The notes beneath the pieces are model-generated. The model ran no database searches. It was not told the origin of the DNA and saw only the letters and a program-made list of their open reading frames with translations. Below, in pieces: positions 1 to 7,420 of a stretch of DNA of 60,248 nt (position 1 is the first letter of the stretch; each line of letters opens with the position of its first letter). Source of the stretch: Clostridiales bacterium (GTDB taxonomy: Bacteria; Bacillota; Clostridia; Lachnospirales; Lachnospiraceae); contig JALFSR010000061.1 in assembly GCA_022778745.1 (NCBI GenBank), positions 1-60,248 of the forward strand, given 5' to 3'. A program made the position numbers and the translations under genes.

Positions 1-150
1 TGTTATATGGGCTGCCACTCCAATATTTATGATATCTTCTTTCTCAATTGCTGCTCCACGAGTTCCCTTTCTACAGTTTGGATTACTACATTTCCACCCC
101 ACTCTATTCGCCAGCAAATCTTTTGTAGCCTGTGTAAAATCGTCCCTCAT
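1..150 (-). CDS. HNH endonuclease, N-terminal part (runs off the left edge)
   Basis: Reading leftward from an ATG at 150-148, an uninterrupted frame of 50 codons reaches the window edge. The peptide starts MRDDFTQATKDLLANRVG, then has a Cys-X4-Cys pair (CSNPNC) and ends at INIGVAAHIT. I recognise this as the N-terminal part of an HNH nuclease family in which a Cys pair is followed by an 'INIGVAAHI' segment; the HNH histidines proper would lie beyond the window. Such proteins occur alone or fused to other domains in defence and mobile islands. A purine-rich GGGTGA lies just upstream of the ATG. The gene is probably transcribed away from the rest of the window. Confidence 0.7.
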   Translation of the reverse strand, partial: MRDDFTQATKDLLANRVGWKCSNPNCRKGTRGAAIEKEDIINIGVAAHIT

Positions 151-348
151 AATATCACCCGTATCTCTATAATAAATTATCAATTTATATTCTACCACAC
201 CGCTGATTTTCCATCCACTGGAAACTAAACATTAAAATATTTACCCGCAATGTTTAATGACACCTCATATATCTATAAGGTGCCAAATCTCCCATTTTTT
301 GCTTCAAATTATCATTCCTATCTACTCGACCTGCAAATATCCATCTTG

Positions 349-557
349 TCAACTCGACCTACCCATTTTGCAAGCTGTCAACTCAACCCTCCGTCATTTT
401 TTCATGTAGATATGTTTCCTCTAACAGTTAAAACCGCATTTTCCGGTCATGTTGCCCTGTGTCCAAAATTTGCTCTACCTCGGAAATCCCTTGTTTTCAA
501 GCCTTTTCCGTACATCTACTTCTCGACTTTTGACATCAACACGACACTCTCAACATG
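349..557. repeat. 209-bp direct repeat, left copy
   Basis: This segment recurs at 5129-5337 in the same orientation with about a dozen mismatches and no gaps (constant offset 4780). It contains short reiterations of GTCAACTCRACC (also just before it, near 322-335) and a block ending in CAACATG. I see no convincing coding frame in it. The copies bracket the STAND ATPase and recombinase genes, so they may be ends of a cassette, remnants of an insertion-sequence end, or recombinase target sites. Confidence 0.85.
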
Positions 558-878
558 TAATAGTTAGGCTATTTACAATCATATCCATCATCCCAAAAAT
601 CCCCTTAATTTACTTTATTTTTAACGTCTTTATCATTACAACAAAATATTTTAGATTAGGCTATTTTTAAACTTTCCTATAATATCTCCTTTAACTAAAT
701 GTATCACAACGAGCAGGAACACATTTTTAAGTCTTCATGGTATTTACAAGTTGTATATGTCAATCTTTAAATAGTACTGTACAGCTGTTTTTAAGAGCTC
801 AGCATATACACAAGTAGTTACTTCATTCTTTTTAAAATCATATTCATATCTACGATACGCTACGCATATATTAGTATA

Positions 879-982
879 AGCAATCGCTATTAACACATCT
901 ATATGTATGACAACCATAAGAGTTGGACGTTATCTTTTATGGTTAAACGTCCTATTGGCGGAACTCCAATATAGCGATTGCT
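879..982. other. Nested palindromic, pseudoknot-capable element
   Basis: A perfect 12-bp inverted repeat (879-890 with 971-982) encloses three further perfect pairings: 912-919 with 937-944 (8 bp), 925-931 with 946-952 (7 bp), and 954-958 with 966-970 (5 bp). The 8-bp and 7-bp helices interleave, so as RNA they would make an H-type pseudoknot or two exclusive hairpins. A T-tract follows on the + strand (984-990), as in an intrinsic terminator. The right arm overlaps the stop codon of the minus-strand gene at 981. It could be a small structured RNA, a terminator, or a recombination or protein-binding site. Confidence 0.6.
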
Positions 983-1661
983 ATTTTTTTACTATCTTAT
1001 TTTTTGCATGAGCCATTCTTATAACTCTTTTCTGCACTTCATTTTCTCCAAAGAAAACATCAACAACATGCTGTGCTTCTCCTATTAACGGAATATCATG
1101 GCACAAAAAATATTTGCGTACAACAAGCATTATCATCTGCTTTGTAAGCCCAAGGGTCGCATTTTTATTTAAAGCTTCTGCTTTTACTGCCATTGCATGG
1201 AAATTTCCCGCATTTTCTTCCATCATAATATTTTGAATCATGTAATTCGTGCTATTAGAATAATCAAACTTATTCAAATCATCAATAGTTTTACCGTTCA
1301 CAGAAGTACTTGCAACAAAATCATATATAGATAGAATATATGCAATAGATTGGTTTTGTAATTCTTTTGTTATCATGTCCCTGGTAATCAGTTTTCCTTT
1401 TCTGGTTCTTGGGGCACTATCTAATATATCATTTATGATTTTATCATAATTCTCATCAATATCTTTAAGCATAAAGTATAATAATTTATTAGGATATCTG
1501 TACAATATATCCACCACCCATTGCTTCTGATTACATTTTAAAATATGTCTAAAACTCGGCAATATTTTTGCAACCAATTCAAGATATGAAATGCTTTTTG
1601 ATATTTTATTCCCAAATGAATTTACTTTACTTTCATCATATGAATAAAGACTTTCCGAGCT
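981..1661 (-). pseudogene. C-terminal segment of the STAND ATPase gene, cut off by an in-frame TAA
   Basis: This frame is exactly in phase with the gene ending at 1662. After the TAA at 1664-1662, 28 sense codons follow without a stop and then run into a 198-residue frame ending at 981. As a separate gene the 198-residue frame would have to start at a TTG (1577) with no clear ribosome site. The simplest reading is one ancestral gene of about 1,007 codons with a single nonsense mutation. The segment is predicted helical, with no catalytic motif I can recognise, and would be the C-terminal sensor or effector part of the STAND protein. Occasional readthrough or restart cannot be excluded. Confidence 0.7.
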
Positions 1662-4004
1662 TTATTTATGGTTCTCGACAATCTCCTTTTCTATAGTTGA
1701 TTTTTCTTCTTTCATCTGCTTTTTCTCTTTTGAATCAGGCAATTTAGGTTTTATATCGGTGCTAATCTTGGAGAGATACCCAACGTTATCACTATCAATA
1801 CTCAATTCATCCCATTCTTTCATATGTGCAATAAGGCTGTCCATTATTGGATTTAAAATCTGAATATTGCTTGTGATATATGATAAGAAAAGAATAATAT
1901 CACCATTAGGTTGAAAACAAATATTATCAAGAATATATTTTAATTCCTCTGCACCTTTTCCTTCATTAAAAATTCTATTAAGATGTAATGCTGTAAAATA
2001 TGCCAATAAATTTTCATCGCAAAATTCTATGCCAAATTTATCAGGATTCTCTCGAATAATATTTGCTTTGATTGCAGCATTATAGACAAACTTAGGTTTT
2101 ATATCGTTATCATATTCACTATTGTACGTTTCAACAACACTTTCAAATTCCTCTGTCGGCAACGGATATTTTTTATTAAAATGTATATAATGAGCCACAA
2201 AATCCAAAGCAATCATGATTTCATCTACATTTTCCTCACCAGCATGCTTTGCTAATCGGAATGTGATATTCGCTTCAAAAACTTTACTAAAAACATTACT
2301 TTCTTTCTGTGTTTTAGTATACGAAAAGCTTAGATAATAGTCCACATACTGATGAATAAAATCTGGATTCAACTGAAAATATCTTATCTGGTCTGTAATA
2401 TCTTCATTTATTTTCCTAGTTTTTTCAGCTATATCTGTAATTTTTCTTTCCTGAAAATTGGAACAAATCTTCTCAATAAGCATCTCCCGTTTAGCATAAT
2501 AAAATGGACAAATTCGCATATAAAATATCTTATTTTCAGCCAATTCCTCCAATGTCTTTTCTTTAATATTAAGATTCCAGTCTATTCCACCAAACAAGAT
2601 AAAATGACCAAACTTATCTTCAAATTCCTCAATAAAAGATTTCCACTTCTCTTTACTTATCTTATCATATCCATCTACGATAAGAATTTTCTTTTCAGTA
2701 TCAAGTTGCATGAACTCATCAAAATCGGTATTCTCTCCATACTGATTTGCCAAAGCATATTTTATTACTTTAAGATTATCTTTAGGTGAAAAACTTTCTT
2801 CTTCCAGAAAAATAGGAACATAATTATCTGCCAGCATTCTGCATAAGTATTTTGCTAAAATTGTTTTTCCGGATCTGGTACTTCCCTCAATAGAAATTTT
2901 TTTCTTCAGAGCAAATAGCTCCATAAATTTTTCTTCTGTCAGAACACTATAATTCTTCATATCATCATTAATGCTTTTTGCTTCTAATGACGGGAACACA
3001 AAATAGTCTAAATATCTCTCTCCTGCTCTTTCATCAACATCCGATTCCAGACAATCTTTAAATTCCTGTGTATGGGTAAATTTGTATTTTCCTCTAAATG
3101 TTACATTCTTGTTCTTTAAATTCTGTACCGGCTTATAGATAGAACCATTATATACAAATTTATGACCAGTAAGCTTATGTTGCTCTGTATCCAATATTAA
3201 GGTATTAAAACCATGCTCTGTCCTTGTTCCATACAATGCGACACCGCTTGAAATATCAACTGTATGTTTTGCGTTAACAGTTTTATTTTGGCTTAATGAG
3301 AAATGCTCATGCCCCACAAAGATCAAATCCGAAGTTTCATACAACTTATTATAAAGTGCTTGCTTTGAACCATCGGAGAACCATTCTGGACCATGATGTA
3401 TAATAGAGAGAGTATAATTCTCTTGACGTACAAAATCAAGTTTATCAAGTTCTCTTTGCGGTATGTAGTGAAGTCCCTTATCTTCATTCCCATTACATAG
3501 CAAAGAAAAGGGAGCTGAATTAATTAGATTTACTTTTATTGTAAACTTCCCAAAAGTAATTTTTCTCACATCAACCACTTTTCCTTTGGTATAACATAAA
3601 TTCCTTTGAGCAAATGTATAAAAATTATCCAATTGAGACAATTCATTGTAAAACACAGTATCTATATCCTTGCCAGGAGAATAATATCCCTTTAGTTTTT
3701 CTATCCCTCTTTTAGGATCTGCTGCTAAATTATCATGATTTCCAGGTACAATAAGAGTAAATATTCTTTTATGTGGCAAATAACTTTCCTTTATTTGTTT
3801 AATCAATGTGCCAATGAAATATTCTGCTACCTTATATTGATTTATTTCTCCAGACTGTGCTATATCCCCAGAAAAAACCAATACACATTCATCAAACTTA
3901 TCAATTTGTTTCAATCCATTTACCATAGCTTGAATATTAATATCCCTAAACTTAGTATTCTCTTTAAAATGTGCATCACTCAGATGTAAAAATAAGATTT
4001 TCAT
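1662..4004 (-). CDS. Metallophosphoesterase-STAND/NACHT-like ATPase (truncated by in-frame stop)
   Basis: The 780-residue protein has an N-terminal calcineurin-like phosphoesterase domain (about 1-270). Its metal ligands are visible: D10 and H12 in LSDAH, D47 in SGDIA, N89-H90-D91 in PGNHD, H203/H204 in IIHHG, and H232/H234 in GHEH. A linker leads to a P-loop NTPase with Walker A GSTRSGKT (374-381) and Walker B ILIVDGYD (440-447), followed by a helical region. The order effector-like enzyme, then ATPase, then sensor-like C-terminus matches STAND proteins, many of which are antiphage sensors. That role is my inference here. Translation starts at ATG 4004 behind a GAGGAGGG-type site. The coding frame continues in phase after the stop to 981. 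The gene sits between 209-bp direct repeats, next to an HNH gene and a serine recombinase. Confidence 0.8.
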   Translation of the reverse strand: MKILFLHLSDAHFKENTKFRDINIQAMVNGLKQIDKFDECVLVFSGDIAQSGEINQYKVAEYFIGTLIKQIKESYLPHKRIFTLIVPGNHDNLAADPKRGIEKLKGYYSPGKDIDTVFYNELSQLDNFYTFAQRNLCYTKGKVVDVRKITFGKFTIKVNLINSAPFSLLCNGNEDKGLHYIPQRELDKLDFVRQENYTLSIIHHGPEWFSDGSKQALYNKLYETSDLIFVGHEHFSLSQNKTVNAKHTVDISSGVALYGTRTEHGFNTLILDTEQHKLTGHKFVYNGSIYKPVQNLKNKNVTFRGKYKFTHTQEFKDCLESDVDERAGERYLDYFVFPSLEAKSINDDMKNYSVLTEEKFMELFALKKKISIEGSTRSGKTILAKYLCRMLADNYVPIFLEEESFSPKDNLKVIKYALANQYGENTDFDEFMQLDTEKKILIVDGYDKISKEKWKSFIEEFEDKFGHFILFGGIDWNLNIKEKTLEELAENKIFYMRICPFYYAKREMLIEKICSNFQERKITDIAEKTRKINEDITDQIRYFQLNPDFIHQYVDYYLSFSYTKTQKESNVFSKVFEANITFRLAKHAGEENVDEIMIALDFVAHYIHFNKKYPLPTEEFESVVETYNSEYDNDIKPKFVYNAAIKANIIRENPDKFGIEFCDENLLAYFTALHLNRIFNEGKGAEELKYILDNICFQPNGDIILFLSYITSNIQILNPIMDSLIAHMKEWDELSIDSDNVGYLSKISTDIKPKLPDSKEKKQMKEEKSTIEKEIVENHK

Positions 4005-4059
4005 TCGTATCCCTCCTCAGCTCCTTATGACCCAAACAAAAGTCCATCTAAAAATTGTT

Positions 4060-4998
4060 TTATCCTTTATTTATGTACTTCCTTGAACTATATTTCTTGC
4101 TTTTCCTCTGGATATCATTGTCTTTTCTTACCACATTGCTTCGCTGCGCCTTTTCAATCTGCACAGCTTTAAAAATTTCTTTCGATATAATCGCTGGATT
4201 ATTATCGGATGCTAAATAATGAACTTCACTATTTCCGGTTTTCAAAAGGCGGACATTTCCTGTGTATTTTTCATTGCTCAACATGACATCAATAGTTCTC
4301 TTACACCATTTCTCTTTTCCCGTAGGTGAAACTATCTTACGCCTTTCCAATTCCCGAATAATACCTATTACACTCTGCCCTTGAAGATATAGATCATATA
4401 TCAGCCTTACGTGTTCTGCTGTCTCTTCATCAATAATTAACTTGCCTTCTGCATCATGTTCATAACCATAACATTTTCTATCATATAATTTTGATGTCCC
4501 AGATGCTGCCCGCTGCTTTATACCCCACTTTATGTTTTCGCTACGAGATTCGTTTTCTGCCTGCGCTATACATTCAATAATTGAAATCATAAGGGTACTA
4601 TCGGTATTCGCAGTATCAAGTTCTTCCTGTTCAAATATGACACGAACACCAAGCAATTTCAACCGATTCAATGCATCTAAAATTTCAACGGTATCCCGCC
4701 CAAAGCGACTTATACTTTTGGTGAGAATAATATCCAGCTTATTTGAATCACAATCGTTCAGCATACGGGTAAACTCTTTGCGCGAAGAACCGGTTTTACT
4801 TGTCGCAATATCCATGTAGACATCCACAAGCAGCCACTGTGGCGTTGCCGCAGTTATTCTTGTCAAATGCGATACTTGCGCCGTAAGACTCTTTAACTGT
4901 TCCGAACTATTTGTACTAACACGGCAGTAAATACCTACTCGTTTATCCCGCTTCGGAGGTACGGGCGGTATAATATGCACTTTAGGATTATTGACCAT
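4060..4998 (-). CDS. Serine recombinase (resolvase/invertase family)
   Basis: The protein has 312 residues. The N-terminal resolvase domain has the nucleophile S28 in YCRVST and the SRFGRD motif, and is followed by the 'recombinase' domain (about 170-290) with the usual GYEHD/YLQGQSVIGI and NEKYTGN segments. The C-terminus is short and basic, and lacks the long coiled coil and zinc ribbon of large phage integrases. Such enzymes catalyse site-specific recombination through a 5'-phosphoserine intermediate. It starts at ATG 4998 with a GGGGGTGCG site. It lies just upstream of the STAND gene on the same strand and inside the repeat-bracketed segment, so it may mobilise that segment. Confidence 0.9.
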   Translation of the reverse strand: MVNNPKVHIIPPVPPKRDKRVGIYCRVSTNSSEQLKSLTAQVSHLTRITAATPQWLLVDVYMDIATSKTGSSRKEFTRMLNDCDSNKLDIILTKSISRFGRDTVEILDALNRLKLLGVRVIFEQEELDTANTDSTLMISIIECIAQAENESRSENIKWGIKQRAASGTSKLYDRKCYGYEHDAEGKLIIDEETAEHVRLIYDLYLQGQSVIGIIRELERRKIVSPTGKEKWCKRTIDVMLSNEKYTGNVRLLKTGNSEVHYLASDNNPAIISKEIFKAVQIEKAQRSNVVRKDNDIQRKSKKYSSRKYINKG

Positions 4999-5128
4999 AA
5001 CGCACCCCCTTCAAAAAATCATGCCCCGCTAGACTAATCATCATTGCCCCAATAATTTCATATGTTTTTTAGTCTATTATTACCTGTTTTAACCTGCCTG
5101 TCAACTCGACTTACAAACATCAAACCTA

Positions 5129-5337
5129 TCAACTCAACCTACCCATTTTGTAAGCTGTCAACTCAACCCTCAGTCACTTTTTCATGTAGATATGTTTCCT
5201 ATAACAGTTAAAACCGCATTTTCCGGACGTGTTGCCCTGTGTCCAAAATCTGCTCCACCTCGGAAATCCCTTGTTTTCAAGCCTTTTCCGTACATCTACT
5301 TCTCGACTTTTGACATCAACACGACAGTCTCAACATG
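5129..5337. repeat. 209-bp direct repeat, right copy
   Basis: Same orientation and nearly the same sequence as 349-557; the mismatches are scattered single bases plus one three-base block (tca versus acg). It is preceded by further short reiterations of the TCAACTCRACY motif from about 5099. It closes the segment that contains the STAND ATPase and serine recombinase genes. Confidence 0.85.
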
Positions 5338-5724
5338 AACAGTATAAGTAAACTGATCTATGTATTTCAAGAATGACTAGAGATTAACTTTTGATTATAA
5401 TTTACTGCTATTTATAAAATTTGTCCAAAGGAACATTTCGACACCGTTTGACATTTGATAAAACTGTAATGTATGGATGTAAAAATAGTTCTTTTATATA
5501 AGAATATTACTGAATTAGTTCACAAGAGCTTTGGAATTTTGCATTTTATGCAAAATTTTCATAAGTAACAATACAGGAACCATTATAATTTTCAATTGTA
5601 TTTCGTTCTTGTTATGTTAATTTTTTTGTAATTTTTGAAAATATCCATTGTTGTTGTTACATTTTTGGGTTCTTTTATTTCTTCTTCTAAAATAAACTAA
5701 GCCGTTCATAAATATGATAATTCA
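5338..5724. other. AT-rich non-coding stretch
   Basis: I see no gene here. The stretch is very A/T-rich, with one small hairpin around a TTTTGCAT/ATGCAAAA pair near 5537-5555. It separates the right 209-bp repeat from the tRNA fragment, and probably belongs to the end of the integrated element. Confidence 0.5.
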
Positions 5725-5766
5725 TTCGTAATGCGTGGGTCGCCGGTTCAAGTCCGGCTGGGAGCT
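5725..5766 (+). other. 3' fragment of a tRNA-Thr(CGU)-like gene; probable att site
   Basis: The segment reads as the 3' half of a tRNA: anticodon loop TTCGTAA (anticodon CGT), a variable region, the T-arm GCCGG-TTCAAGT-CCGGC, the acceptor strand TGGGAGC and a discriminator base. The upstream bases do not complete the anticodon stem beyond two pairs, and no D-arm or 5' acceptor strand is present. Tyrosine-recombinase elements that integrate into tRNA genes duplicate exactly this part at the distal end. The orientation implies that the element lies to the left, with the intact tRNA beyond the left edge of the window. Confidence 0.65.
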
Positions 5767-5815
5767 CTTTTCAAAAGCTCGTATTTACAAGGATTTTTGC
5801 ATCTAAACAGACAAG

Positions 5816-5843
5816 AAAAGCACTTCAAAAGAAGTGCTTTTTT
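5816..5843 (+). terminator. Intrinsic terminator after the tRNA fragment
   Basis: A perfect 11-bp stem, AAAAGCACTTC with GAAGTGCTTTT and a four-A loop, is followed by T residues. It is likely the original terminator of the tRNA gene whose 3' part remains upstream. Confidence 0.75.
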
Positions 5844-5847
5844 AGCG

Positions 5848-5880
5848 TTTGACTAACATTTGACTAACGTTTTGACTAAC
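5848..5880. repeat. Three direct copies of TTTGACTAAC
   Basis: Exact copies lie at 5848-5857, 5859-5868 and 5871-5880, spaced 11-12 bp apart (about one helical turn). They lie 80 bp beyond the tRNA fragment. Spacing and place suit arm-type binding sites of a tyrosine integrase, but no integrase gene is in the window. Confidence 0.7.
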
Positions 5881-5989
5881 ATTTTTTGGTAGCGAGTTGC
5901 AAAAAGCTCCTATTTATAAGAAAAAATGAAGGTTAGATTAGAACGGTTTAGACTAATTTTTACTTCTATAACTAGTGGATTATACTTAG

Positions 5990-6133
5990 TCTTATGCATT
6001 ACGAATTCTTGGGCAGTTCAATCCTGCAATGATCAGGGATGCGCTGGAAGCGTCTGCCCGGGAATACAGTATAGACGATTTCAGTTTTGACGAAAGCCTG
6101 CCGCCTGTGACTGCAGGTGGGACTGAAACATAG
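5990..6133 (+). pseudogene. C-terminal remnant of an unidentified gene
   Basis: An open frame from just after a TAG at 5987 to a TAG at 6131-6133 encodes an ending that includes ILGQFNPAMIRDALEAS and ESLPPVTAGGTET. It has no start and is clearly richer in G+C than its surroundings, so it looks like the tail of a foreign gene. I do not recognise the family. Confidence 0.4.
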
Positions 6134-6238
6134 TGTTTTATCGCATTTTCAGCCACGCTGAGCGATTTTTGACGATTTAACATGTGTTTATACCTGTAAG
6201 ATACAAACTGAGCAAAATTACGCTTAGTTTTCATATAA

Positions 6239-6657
6239 ATGACGGCGGCATTTTATCCGCTGAGAACGTTGGGAACACGTAAAGCCAAGGAGAAATTTGT
6301 TGAAGAGACACGCAGCAGGGCACAGGATGATGCCGCTGCCGAGTATCAGAAGAAGGAAGATGCATTCGGGCGGCCCTTGCCGAACGTGAAGCCGAAGTCG
6401 ATGCGGAAAGCCGCGTGCTTCAGCAGCTGGAAGAGATCAAAGCACGCCTTCTCCGGTCAGCTGATACGGATGCCAGCCGGAAGAGGTTCATGGAGACTCA
6501 TATAGCAGACCAAGCAGGCCATACACTGGAAGACAAATATCAGGAATCAATCAGGCAAAAGCAGGAGCGGGAAGCAGAGATTATCAGGCGTGCTTCGGAG
6601 CTTGCTGATGAATATGATAATATTCATTCCCCTGATGATTTTGAAAAGTGTAGGTAA
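6239..6657 (+). pseudogene. Frameshifted coiled-coil remnant of a mobile-element gene
   Basis: Two overlapping frames join into one helical, charged sequence: about 41 residues from 6239 (with KAKEKFVEETRSRAQDD), then, after a frame change near 6360, a second part with ALAEREAEVDAESRVLQQL running to a TAG at 6655. The base composition is higher in G+C than in the neighbouring core genes. No start is convincing and the protein family is not recognisable. With the 5990-6133 remnant it marks a decayed insertion between the tRNA fragment and ssrA. Confidence 0.4.
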
Positions 6658-6867
6658 AAAACGGATTCAGCCGTCGTAGTAGCCAGTGTGGAAATGTGCG
6701 TCAGGTGCGCAGCAGCTGTCCACATTTCCGTGTTGGGTATTTCTAAAAATAGCAAATATATCAGAATACCAGCTGCATTGAGCTATAATCTGTGGTATAA
6801 TATTTCTGCTGTATTCTGAGGAAAGGAATAAAAGTTTATTTAAAAACTTTAAAAATCAAAAAAGCAC

Positions 6868-6896
6868 TTGACAACAATTTAATTGCATTGTATAAT
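6868..6896 (+). promoter_or_regulatory. Sigma-A promoter of ssrA
   Basis: A perfect -35 TTGACA (6868-6873), a 17-bp spacer and a perfect -10 TATAAT (6891-6896). The predicted start lies about 25 nt before the mature 5' end of tmRNA, consistent with processing. Confidence 0.85.
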
Positions 6897-6929
6897 GTAA
6901 CAACTACGTTAGCATACCAGTTCATTTAA

Positions 6930-7275
6930 GGGGTTGTACTGGTTTCGACGGGGGTTTTGAAATTAGAGTAGCCATTCGTGGTCCGGATCCACGTTAAAAG
7001 TCGGAAATTAAATATAAACGCTAACGATAATTTAGCATACGCTGCCTAATTGCGGCAGCTGTCGACCTTAAGTCACTCGCTGCTTAAGAGTTCGGCATCG
7101 ACTTTGCGAGGCACTTCGTTTCCAAAGCTTTGAGGAGATGGAAGAATGATGAAGCTACTAAGCGATAGAGCCTGTTGTTCGGCGCTATCGTAAGGGAATG
7201 TCAAAAGATCAACTATAATGGAAGAAGCTTTAATGGACGGGCTTTCGGACAGGGGTTCGATTCCCCTCAGCTCCA
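6930..7275 (+). ncRNA. ssrA: Transfer-messenger RNA (tmRNA)
   Basis: The 5' end GGGGTTGTACTGGTTTCGACG and the 3' T-arm with GGGGTTCGATTCCCC are hallmarks of tmRNA. The acceptor strands GGGGTTG and CAGCTCC pair with two wobble pairs and are followed by a discriminator A; CCA is not encoded. The tag-coding stretch at 7020-7049 reads ANDNLAYAA-stop, which with the charged alanine gives AANDNLAYAA. The length of about 346 nt is normal. It rescues stalled ribosomes with SmpB and marks the aborted peptide for proteolysis. It is carried as a single gene with its own promoter and terminator. Confidence 0.95.
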
Positions 7276-7321
7276 TTTTAAAAGTCTTGCTTTTGTACAA
7301 TCTCATTAACTTAAGTCAAAG

Positions 7322-7377
7322 AAAAAAGCAGTTCATTCTATCTCACATTTTGAAATAGAGTGAAACTACTTTTTTTG
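7322..7377 (+). terminator. Terminator downstream of ssrA
   Basis: A long imperfect stem (AGCAGTTCATTCTAT with ATAGAGTGAAACTACT) is flanked by A and T runs and ends in TTTTTTT. It can work in both directions and so also faces the transposase remnant. Confidence 0.7.
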
Positions 7378-7420
7378 AGTGTAGATATACTAATCTCATA
7401 ATGGAAGTACTTCACTTATA

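Noticed and set aside
250-670. Overlapping + strand open frames across the left 209-bp repeat
   Set aside because: Low-complexity peptides with no ribosome sites; the DNA is a non-coding repeat found again at 5129-5337, where these frames are not kept.
879-982. Retron or type III toxin-antitoxin RNA
   Set aside because: No reverse transcriptase or ToxN-like gene nearby and no tandem RNA repeats; kept only as an unexplained structured element.
5725-5766. Intact tRNA gene at the right end of the island
   Set aside because: Only the anticodon loop to 3' end is present; there is no D-arm, no 5' acceptor strand, and the anticodon stem fails after two pairs.
5848-5880. CRISPR-like array of TTTGACTAAC
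   Set aside because: Units are only 10 bp with 1-2 bp between them; too short for repeats and spacers.
7073-7306. 77-codon minus-strand open frame within ssrA
   Set aside because: Lies inside a tmRNA with all its hallmarks; the peptide is the complement of a structural RNA.
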